The notes under the pieces are model-generated. The model did no database searches and had not been told where the DNA came from. It saw nothing but the letters and a program-made list of their open reading frames with translations. From Vibrio tritonius (lineage in GTDB: Bacteria > Pseudomonadota > Gammaproteobacteria > Enterobacterales > Vibrionaceae), in the NCBI RefSeq assembly GCF_001547935.1, contig NZ_AP014635.1:1922001-1986000 (forward strand): a DNA stretch of 64,000 nt, read 5' to 3'. Below are positions 57,819-64,000 of the stretch, piece after piece; positions within the stretch are counted from its first letter, which is position 1, and the number at the start of each line of letters is the position of its first letter. The position numbers were made by a program, and so were the translations under genes.

Positions 57819-58532
57819 ATGATAAATAAAGACTTTCCCTTAGCAAACGACAGCGACTTTTACGTAATGATCGCCGGAGCATCCGGACTGGTAGGCTCTC
57901 AAGTACTCAAGCATTTGCTCAATCAGTGTCATCTTGGCGGTGTATATACCATGGTCAGGCAACCGCTTGGTCAGCAACACCCTAAGCTAGTTCAGGTTCT
58001 TGACGGGCAACTCTCTGTTTTCCCTGAAAATGCCAAAGGTAAGGTACGCTATGGTGTGATCGCGTTGGGAACAACCCTGAAACAAGCAGGCTCCAAAGAG
58101 GCGTTGAAGAACGTTGATCTTGATCTGGTTGTCGAGATAGCAACACGGATGAAAGCCTATGGTATTACCCATGTGGCTGTTGTTTCGAGCTTTGGTGCTA
58201 ATCCTAAATCTCATTCGCACTATTTATGCTGTAAAGGCGTGATGGAGCACAAACTCATGCGACTAGGGTTTGAACACCTTTTGATTATGCGTCCTGGGCC
58301 TTTAGTCGGGGCGCGTCAAGAAATCCGTCCCGGTGAGATATGGCTTCAACGATTAATGAAAGTGGGTCAATATGCCCTATTTGGTCAATTACGAAATATC
58401 ATTCCGATTGCAGCACAAGATGTTGCTAAAGCGCTTCTGAAAACACTCTTCGAAACAAACGATCAAAAAGTAACCATACTTAATTCAGTCGATATGCTGC
58501 AAAGGCTCAATAAACCCCTCAAGAATAAATAG
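57819..58532 (+). CDS. NAD(P)-binding atypical short-chain dehydrogenase
   Basis: 237 residues. The Rossmann loop is IAGASGLVGSQVLKHLL, followed by MVRQPLGQ, and the mid-region DLDLVVEIATRMKAYGITHVAVVSSFGAN and YLCCKGVMEHKLMRLGFEHLLIMRPGPLVG typical of the YbjT/TIP30-like atypical SDRs, which have no standard YxxxK site. It ends with IIPIAAQDVAKALLKTLF. The reaction is unknown. Single gene. Confidence 0.85.
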   Translation: MINKDFPLANDSDFYVMIAGASGLVGSQVLKHLLNQCHLGGVYTMVRQPLGQQHPKLVQVLDGQLSVFPENAKGKVRYGVIALGTTLKQAGSKEALKNVDLDLVVEIATRMKAYGITHVAVVSSFGANPKSHSHYLCCKGVMEHKLMRLGFEHLLIMRPGPLVGARQEIRPGEIWLQRLMKVGQYALFGQLRNIIPIAAQDVAKALLKTLFETNDQKVTILNSVDMLQRLNKPLKNK

Positions 58533-59043
58533 TCTTTTCTCTATGAGCAGACTGTTGCCTTTTATCACAGTCCAAACAAAGGCACAGGATTGCTCATAAT
58601 CTTCTTTATCATATTAGAACAGAAACCTCACCTTGCTCTGACATTAATTCAACGCCTAACTGCTTAAATTGTTAAGGTTTTGATCCAAAACCACCCTCAC
58701 TATGATAGGCGAATTAGCTCGCCTTCCACTATAAAACCAGCCCCATATTTACCATTCTTTCGTTAGCTCACAAGCTAACTATTTTCAAGTGCCTGCAATA
58801 TATTATTATTAAAAAACATGTTTATTTAGTAGAAAGTTTGGATTCACATTCCAAAACAGTGTGTGGTGATAATTTAATAGCGAAAAGTATTGTGAAGGGT
58901 GTTCCATTTTTCTCCGTCACCCATAGGCGAGACTATTCGGATGGATATAATGGGCCCCGCAAACGTCACACAAGTGAAACGTAAGCGTCACGCTAAGACG
59001 GCGTGATCGTCACAAACTTGTAACTAGGTAAATAGGAAACAAA
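58533..59043. other. Promoter and leader of the lipoprotein gene
   Basis: About 510 bases. A perfect -10 element TATAAT lies at 58946-58951, and a TCACGC/GCGTGA stem-loop at 58988-59006 sits in what would be the 5' untranslated leader, about 40 bases before the start. No other gene or repeat is evident. Confidence 0.5.
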
Positions 59044-59472
59044 ATGACTAACAAACTAAAACTTTCAGCAGCAGCAGTGGCCCTAACTCTTCTAGCAGGT
59101 TGTTCATCTTACAATGCAAGCCAACCTACTTCAGGTCTTGTAGCTAACGTTGAATCATCTGTTAAAGCAGACATTAAAGTTGGTGGCAAAATCTCTGGTG
59201 AAGCTACTGCAAATGTTCTTATGGGCGTAATCAACTGGGGCGCTGGCGATCACTTTGTTGATGGCGTAGACTACGGTACAGGTGGTGCTCTATCTTTCGC
59301 AGACGCTTCAGCTTCTGCTAAATCTGCAGCTGCATACAACGCTGTTAAAGCTTCAGGTGCTGACCTAATCGTTGCTCCTCGCTACGAAATCACTACTGAA
59401 GACTACGTAGTATTCAAGAAAATCCACGTGAAAGTAACTGGTTACAAAGGTACTATCACTAGCGTGAAATAA
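59044..59472 (+). CDS. Lipoprotein (142 aa), probably highly expressed
   Basis: Lipobox LALTLLAGCSSYN: the mature protein starts at Cys 20. The mature part is rich in Ala, Gly, Ser, Val and Asp, with a beta-like pattern (VESSVKADIKVGGKISGEATANVLMGVINWGAGDHF, SAKSAAAYNAVKASGADLIVAPRYEITTEDYVVFKKIHVKVTGYKGTITSV). The family is common in Vibrio but uncharacterised. Codons are strongly biased to those used in abundant Vibrio proteins. It has its own -10 element, leader and terminator. Confidence 0.85.
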   Translation: MTNKLKLSAAAVALTLLAGCSSYNASQPTSGLVANVESSVKADIKVGGKISGEATANVLMGVINWGAGDHFVDGVDYGTGGALSFADASASAKSAAAYNAVKASGADLIVAPRYEITTEDYVVFKKIHVKVTGYKGTITSVK

Positions 59473-59493
59473 TTCACAGTGAATTCTCGAAAG

Positions 59494-59520
59494 AAAGGCT
59501 CCCATGGGAGCCTTTCTTTT
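59494..59520 (+). terminator. Rho-independent terminator of the lipoprotein gene
   Basis: AAAGGCTCCC (59494-59503), AT, GGGAGCCTTT (59506-59515), then CTTTTTTG. Confidence 0.88.
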
Positions 59521-59755
59521 TTGTAGTCTGATACTTCTCTCTCATAACGTTATAGTTATCACCACCCAACAGTTTACCCCTTAACTGCGCTAATTATTCT
59601 CAACCAGAACATTTTACAATCCACATTAAAACTTTTGGTTATAAGACATAACAAAACAGCATTGTTTAGATAACAATTCTTATCATCATCATCCCCAACT
59701 CAGCATATCATAGTCACAAATACTTATTTTTTAGTCTTTAGTTAAGGAATTTACT

Positions 59756-61126
59756 ATGTCACTAGCAGTTATCGCTGCTCTCGCGATATTTGTTGGCATT
59801 CTGGCGGTTTTATTTTACCAACAGAAGCAATCACATACCCTTTCACGCCTTGTATTGATCGGCCTAGTACTAGGTAGTCTGTTTGGCTTAGGCCTGCAGC
59901 TTATCGTTGGTGAAGGTCAGCCTGTTACCGCACAAGTACTCTCTTGGGTCGCGATCGTCGGTAACGGATACGTTGGACTACTCAAGATGGTAGTGATGCC
60001 ACTTGTTTTAGTATCAATGATTTCTGCCGTTGTACGTCTAGACAAAAATGGGTCTCTGGGCAAAATTTCAACACTCACTATTGCCGTCTTATTATTTACG
60101 ACGGCCATTGCGGCTTTAATCGGTATCCTCATGGCACAAGCGTTCGGCTTAACTGCTGAAGGTCTCACCGAAGGTGCACGTGAAATGGCACGCTTAGACA
60201 CGCTAGCGACTAAAGCGACAACCGTTGCTGGGCTGACTATTCCTCAAATGCTCCTCAGCTTTATTCCAACTAACCCGTTTGCAGATTTAACAGGCGCCCG
60301 ATCTACTTCTATTATCGCTATCGTGATCTTTGGTGTGTTGGTTGGCGTAGCTAGTCGCAAAGTCATGATGGAAAAAGAAGATCTTGAAGCACCAATCCGT
60401 ACTTTTGTTGAAGCGATTCAATCGATTGTCATGCGTCTGGTGAAAATGATCATGGCGTTGACACCTTACGGTATCGCAGCGCTTATGGCTAAAGTAGTGG
60501 CAACTTCTAGCGCAACAGACATTTTAAAGCTGCTTGGCTTTATCGTTGCTTCTTACGTAGCTATCGCAGCCATGTTCTTAGTACATGCCTTACTTGTCTC
60601 TTTTGTTGGCGTGAGTCCTAAGGCCTACTTCCAAAAAATTTGGCCAGTACTTACCTTTGCGTTTAGTTCTCGTAGCTCCGCCGCAACCATTCCATTGAAT
60701 GTGGAAGCACAAATAAACAAGCTTAACGTTCCACCAGCAATTGCTAACCTAGCAGCCTCTTTTGGTGCCACTATCGGTCAAAACGGCTGTGCGGGTATTT
60801 ACCCTGCAATGCTAGCAGTAATGGTTGCGCCAACCGTTGGTATCAACCCAATGGACCTGCACTTTATTCTGTCATTGATTGCCATTGTGACGATCAGTTC
60901 CTTTGGTATTGCTGGTGTGGGCGGTGGCGCGACCTTCGCTGCGTTAATCGTTCTTCCAGCAATGGGGCTACCCGTAACAATTGCTGCACTCCTTATTTCG
61001 ATTGAACCACTGATCGATATGGCTCGTACCGCTCTAAATGTGTCGGGCGCAATGACTGCTGGAACTATAACTAGCCGTCTGCTAAATCAGGTACATCAGC
61101 CAGAAACACAAGCGCAAGAAGCTTAA
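59756..61126 (+). CDS. tcyP: L-cystine transporter (TcyP/YdjN, DAACS family)
   Basis: 456 residues with eight membrane helices and two re-entrant loops of the dicarboxylate/amino-acid:cation symporters. SSRSSAATIPLN, TIGQNGCAGIYPAML and the helix-8 region IEPLIDMARTALNVSGAMTAG are characteristic of TcyP. It imports L-cystine with cations. Preceded by an AAGGAATT site and followed 20 bases later by a strong terminator. Single gene. Confidence 0.92.
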   Translation: MSLAVIAALAIFVGILAVLFYQQKQSHTLSRLVLIGLVLGSLFGLGLQLIVGEGQPVTAQVLSWVAIVGNGYVGLLKMVVMPLVLVSMISAVVRLDKNGSLGKISTLTIAVLLFTTAIAALIGILMAQAFGLTAEGLTEGAREMARLDTLATKATTVAGLTIPQMLLSFIPTNPFADLTGARSTSIIAIVIFGVLVGVASRKVMMEKEDLEAPIRTFVEAIQSIVMRLVKMIMALTPYGIAALMAKVVATSSATDILKLLGFIVASYVAIAAMFLVHALLVSFVGVSPKAYFQKIWPVLTFAFSSRSSAATIPLNVEAQINKLNVPPAIANLAASFGATIGQNGCAGIYPAMLAVMVAPTVGINPMDLHFILSLIAIVTISSFGIAGVGGGATFAALIVLPAMGLPVTIAALLISIEPLIDMARTALNVSGAMTAGTITSRLLNQVHQPETQAQEA

Positions 61127-61148
61127 CTCTCCCGATTTACCCTTTAAA

Positions 61149-61186
61149 AAAAGCCAAGCAACTTCAATTGCTTGGCTTTTATTTTT
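61149..61186. terminator. Terminator between tcyP and the YeeE/YedE gene
   Basis: AAAAGCCAAGCAA (61149-61161) pairs with TTGCTTGGCTTTT (61168-61180), followed by ATTTTTGG. On the minus strand it is preceded by a T-run after the stem as well, so it may also end the convergent YeeE/YedE transcript. Confidence 0.85.
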
Positions 61187-61212
61187 GGAATCACAGAAAA
61201 ACGCCAATTATG

Positions 61213-62469
61213 TTAGCACTGCTTCAAAACTCTAGAGTGCAGTTGATTGCCTAAAATGCCACCGAGTAACAACACAATAAGGAATACCCAACCAGAAAGA
61301 GAGAAGTTGGCAATAGGAGTGAATAAAGCCCCAACATTACAACCATTGGCAAAACGGGTACCAAGCCCCATCAACAACCCACCAAACGCAAATAAAGAAT
61401 AATGGCGCACTGTGTAACCGGGTTTCAGGTTAAACGCTCCCTTACCTAGCAGTAATACAGCAATAAGAGTACCTAACAAAATCGCAAAGTTTTGTACTGT
61501 TACATTATGTTCAAGTAACGGTAGCGTATATATGGCTTCAGGTTTATGGGAATATGCGGCGACATCTTGCACATTCATACCTAAACTTATCAATAGCTTA
61601 CCAAACCACAACCCAAACGGAGTGGATGCTCCCCAGCCAGCGCCAGTTGTAGCCATCATAATGCCAAAGATAATGGCGATCACCAATGCTGTGCTCCGCA
61701 TTTGCCAAACGTTGCCTAGCCATTGTTGATAGTTTTCTTTACTCCAAACTCGATAATCAACTGATGGAGCCACTGCTGCTTGCTGTTGGCGAAGGATTTC
61801 TCCGTCCACTCCGTAAAACGTGCCACCAGCTTGACGAGATGCTTGATAGCGTTTTGCACGCCAACTCACGAAAAGTGCTAAGCCAGCAGTCACGATTACC
61901 GACCAGAAGTAACCCTGTAATGGTCCACCAAGCAAGTCTGGTAAAAATACACCTTTGCCACTATAACTGGAGGTCGAGAACCAAGTTTGACGAATCCAAG
62001 TCTGAGTTGCTTGTAAAGGGAACCCCAGAAAAACACCAAAACCAAAAAAGAAAAGGGTAATTAAAGCGCGGGGAATATCCCCCACCATTTCGACCATCAC
62101 ACCTGTTGCACAGCAGCTTGATAAGCTCATGCCAGCACCAAACATTAATCCACCGATTAGTAAACCAGCATTGATCGGATTAACCCACAAGTGGTAATCA
62201 CCTGGCTTAGCATTCAATAGTAGACCCGCACTAACAACCGAGGTTATAACAAACATAAACATCAGTGTTTGCAGTAGCTGAGTTGACCCACGACGATATG
62301 CTCTATTTACGCTGCCCGCAAAACCGATCGAGCCTTTAGTTAAGGCGAAACCTAATGCTAAACCCAGCAAAAGACGCAGATAGAGAGCATCACTCTTTAA
62401 ATATAAGGCCCCAAATACCAAAGTTGCTACAGCGACACCTAAAGCCCACCAAGCCTGTTGCTTATTCAT
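61213..62469 (-). CDS. YeeE/YedE-family sulphur-compound transporter
   Basis: 418 residues, about 9-10 membrane helices. The two family cysteine-containing repeats are present: GAGMSLSSCCATGVMVEMVGDIP and GGLLMGLGTRFANGCNVGALF, plus GSIGFAGSVNRAYRRG and TSTGAGWGASTPFG-type GAGWG. Members such as YeeE/TsuA take up thiosulphate; others are named for selenium or sulphur metabolism. Starts at 62469, after which lies the 266-bp repeat copy D. The neighbouring cystine transporter suggests a common theme of sulphur uptake but they converge and are separate units. Confidence 0.88.
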   Translation of the reverse strand: MNKQQAWWALGVAVATLVFGALYLKSDALYLRLLLGLALGFALTKGSIGFAGSVNRAYRRGSTQLLQTLMFMFVITSVVSAGLLLNAKPGDYHLWVNPINAGLLIGGLMFGAGMSLSSCCATGVMVEMVGDIPRALITLFFFGFGVFLGFPLQATQTWIRQTWFSTSSYSGKGVFLPDLLGGPLQGYFWSVIVTAGLALFVSWRAKRYQASRQAGGTFYGVDGEILRQQQAAVAPSVDYRVWSKENYQQWLGNVWQMRSTALVIAIIFGIMMATTGAGWGASTPFGLWFGKLLISLGMNVQDVAAYSHKPEAIYTLPLLEHNVTVQNFAILLGTLIAVLLLGKGAFNLKPGYTVRHYSLFAFGGLLMGLGTRFANGCNVGALFTPIANFSLSGWVFLIVLLLGGILGNQLHSRVLKQC

Positions 62470-62604
62470 TTACCACACCATTTATTCGCATACGAACTCA
62501 AAACGCTGCAGGTTAACATGTTTGATACTTGTTATTGAGTTATTCATTTATAACATTTAGTTCTAGCTTAAATGTGATTTTCAAAATATATGCGATCGGT
62601 ATAA

Positions 62605-62870
62605 TATACCCAAGTAACCTCAAGATGCGGTTTCAGCGAGAATGTATTCGCTCATAGGCAAGGCACCGATTTGAATACATAGTTATTCTACGTAGAAAAT
62701 CGGTAACGCAGCATAGGAGCGAATACAACTCGCCCCTTGGGAGCTCATCAACAAGCCCATTTCTGCGCCCAATGACGTTGAAAGGGAATGACCATTCCTT
62801 CCGTCATTGAGCTTGACCTGTGCTCGTTGATGAAGCTCTGAATTCTGCATCTCGAGGTCATTTGGGTATA
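62605..62870 (+). repeat. 266-bp inverted-repeat element, copy D
   Basis: Full length, same orientation as copies A and B. It has the GTATTCGCTC/GAGCGAATAC version of the first hairpin like copy A, plus its own substitutions (CGCCCCTTGGG, GAATTCTGCATCTCGAGG). It lies between the YeeE/YedE start and the 119-residue gene. A frame on its minus strand is only its own translation. Confidence 0.9.
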
Positions 62871-62958
62871 AAAATAGATAATCAATTTTATTGTCAAAAT
62901 CGGGGGCACTGATATTATCACCGTACTTAAAATAAATGTTAGTTGGCTACGAACTATT

Positions 62959-63318
62959 ATGACTGAAGAAATTAAAGAAACAGTATTACAACCATTAACC
63001 ACAAAAGAAGCTAAAGCAAAATCGAATGCTCTTATTGCCTATGGCTTGATGGCATTTGGTTCAGTTATTATTATCACTTGGTTTATTGGAGCCATTTGGG
63101 CTATGGTGAAAAAGTCTGAGGCTGCTGGTACTCGCTTTGAAGATCACTACAAAAATATTATTCAACTGTTCTGGTATAGCCTTGTTCTAATTATTATTGG
63201 CTTCGTCACCAGTTTATTTGTTATTGGTTACTTTATTTTACTTGCCACGTGGATTTGGATTATTTTCAGACTCGTGAAAGGCTTTGCTAGAATTTTAACC
63301 GACCAATCGTACAGTTAA
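62959..63318 (+). CDS. DUF4870-like small membrane protein (119 aa)
   Basis: Three membrane helices (LIAYGLMAFGSVIIITWFIGAIWAMV, IIQLFWYSLVLIIIGFVTSLFVIGYFILLATWIWIIFRLVKGF) after a polar N terminus. The pattern, with ARTFEDHYKNII-like GTRFEDHYKNIIQLFWYSL between helices, is that of small DUF4870-type transmembrane proteins of unknown function. Starts at 62959, 88 bases after repeat copy D. Few ribosome-binding bases are evident. Confidence 0.8.
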   Translation: MTEEIKETVLQPLTTKEAKAKSNALIAYGLMAFGSVIIITWFIGAIWAMVKKSEAAGTRFEDHYKNIIQLFWYSLVLIIIGFVTSLFVIGYFILLATWIWIIFRLVKGFARILTDQSYS

Positions 63319-63382
63319 ATACATCCATATATCTAAGACAGGGCCACTATTGCTTGCGGGATTAAGCTTGGCTAGTCCCTAC

Positions 63383-63413
63383 TGATGATGCACTGAAAGG
63401 CCATTTGGGTATA
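63383..63413 (+). repeat. Terminal-repeat relic of the 266-bp element
   Basis: The end GGCCATTTGGGTATA at 63399-63413 matches the right terminus of the element, preceded by a weak ACTGATGATGCACTGAA resemblance to its TTGATGAAGCTCTGAA region. Only this fragment remains. Confidence 0.5.
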
Positions 63414-63420
63414 GGTATAC

Positions 63421-63452
63421 GTTAAGCACGCATAGCTCTATGCGTGCTTAAC
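63421..63452 (+). terminator. Hairpin, possible terminator of the 119-aa gene
   Basis: GTTAAGCACGCATAG pairs with CTATGCGTGCTTAAC across a two-base loop, a strong palindrome. The following bases are GCTTCTAGCC with no T run, so it may instead be a regulatory or recombination palindrome. Confidence 0.45.
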
Positions 63453-63675
63453 GCTTCTAGCCTTACTCTTACATCTTTATCTTAACAAAATCTGTTGCTT
63501 AGCAACTTTTCAAGCATTGGCACAGCGGGTATCCTTGCCTCACTCCAATTTGCAGCTAGCATTGATAAAAAAAGCCTCGCTTTCATTATCGGGTTAACGC
63601 AGCATGGTCATTATTTGACAAACCATTTCTGATAGATAATTGACCGACACACAATTCAGAGGACGTATCCTGAAC

Positions 63676-64000
63676 TATGCTTAGGTTTTCAACATCACTC
63701 AGCCTGACACAAATGCAGCATTTACGTAGCATTCTGGTTATTTTGGGCTTTGTTTTCGCAGTCTTAATTGCCTATTCTAAAAGTCAGGCATTAACCTACG
63801 GTGCGATTCGATTTGATTTTGATGCCACAGCAGCCTCAGTAACAAAGATTGATGTTAATCATCGTCACAACGACATTATTTTCGTTCATTACACTTTTTT
63901 TTCAGAAAAATCAGAGCCCTACGAGGGAAGCTACGAAGTTCACTCATCGAAAGAGAATTACCCTTACCCTGTGGGCAGCCGATTACCGATCGTTTTCGCA
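63676..64000 (+). CDS. DUF3592-like membrane protein, 5' part (gene runs off the window)
   Basis: The ATG at 63676 opens a frame with no stop to the window end (108 codons). It begins MLRFSTSLSLTQMQHLRSILVILGFVF, with one membrane helix, and continues with a strand-rich region (IIFVHYTFFSEKSEPYEGSYEVHSSKENYPYPVGSRLPIVF) resembling DUF3592 domains, which read Y.V.G....G......G..V.V.Y. The RBS is weak (AGAGGACG about 15 bases upstream). Its end is not seen. Confidence 0.65.

Noticed and set aside
62748-63002. An 84-codon minus-strand frame ending QKWAC
   Set aside because: Its last 37 codons are only the translation of the 266-bp repeat copy D, it overlaps the start of the 119-residue gene on the other strand, and it has no ribosome binding site or known domain.

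Overview
The window reads as a stretch of chromosome from a Vibrio (Vibrionaceae, Gammaproteobacteria). The strongest pointers are an adenine riboswitch directly upstream of adenosine deaminase, almost identical in layout to the one known from Vibrio vulnificus add, together with a stand-alone CheV, GlpM, RlmF, MetA with MetJ boxes, TcyP, BtuCD/CobT and many GGDEF/EAL and chemotaxis proteins. Species cannot be fixed from the sequence alone. There is no prophage, CRISPR array, rRNA operon or integron cassette array; most of the window is ordinary gene-dense chromosome with an accessory flavour in places.

Layout. 0-3.2 kb: the truncated end of an S-adenosylhomocysteine-hydrolase-like gene, two small proteins and a soluble double-PAS chemoreceptor. 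3.5-12.7 kb: beta-glucoside use, with a lone GH1 6-phospho-beta-glucosidase under a LacI-type palindrome, then a bglG-bglF-bglA operon with two antiterminator (RAT) sites; between them lie a YqfO-like protein, a nucleotidyltransferase and a GNAT enzyme. 13-18.4 kb: three further GNAT acetyltransferases, a large secreted YwqK/Sel1-repeat protein and a divergent riboflavin-synthase-like lumazine-binding protein. 18.7-23.9 kb: riboswitch-add, a GGDEF/EAL protein, a GGCT-like protein, GlpM, a Nudix enzyme and a 51-residue glycine-rich protein. 24-27.6 kb: TrkH with a KdpE-like regulator and a shortened KdpD-like kinase. 27.7-33.6 kb: an acetyltransferase, a DnaQ-like exonuclease, a cystatin-like small protein, an arginase-family enzyme with its AraC-type neighbour, and a G3E GTPase behind a Zur-like box. 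33.7-37.1 kb: two tRNA-Val(GAC) genes, a diguanylate cyclase, a DUF2726 protein and CheV. 38-43.3 kb: a TolC/HlyD/two-permease export operon with no ATPase gene, then a small P-loop kinase. 43.4-53 kb: MetA, a TPR lipoprotein, RlmF with a YgjP-like protease, a glutaredoxin, a LysR/MFS pair, DUF1415, DUF2750 and MazG-like proteins, and a RAYT (REP-associated) transposase. 53-64 kb: BtuD/BtuC, AstE, CobT, an NAD(P)-binding protein, an abundant-looking lipoprotein, TcyP, a YeeE/YedE transporter, a small membrane protein and a truncated gene at the window edge.

The most unusual element is a 266-bp imperfect-inverted-repeat sequence present in four full-length copies (7730, 13260, 31957 inverted, 62605) plus decayed relics near 1483, 14033, 19872 and 63383. 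It has long terminal inverted repeats beginning TATACCC, TA at each end, two internal nested hairpins (a three-way-junction shape) and at least one compensatory base-pair change between copies. Two copies differ at only one position by eye, suggesting recent movement. One copy supplies the last 40 or so codons of a GNAT acetyltransferase gene. No transposase with these ends is in the window. Other points worth a look are the Zur-box G3E GTPase lacking the usual CxCC motif, the ATPase-less ABC-2 efflux operon, the lumazine-binding paralog and the TrkH-KdpDE cluster.
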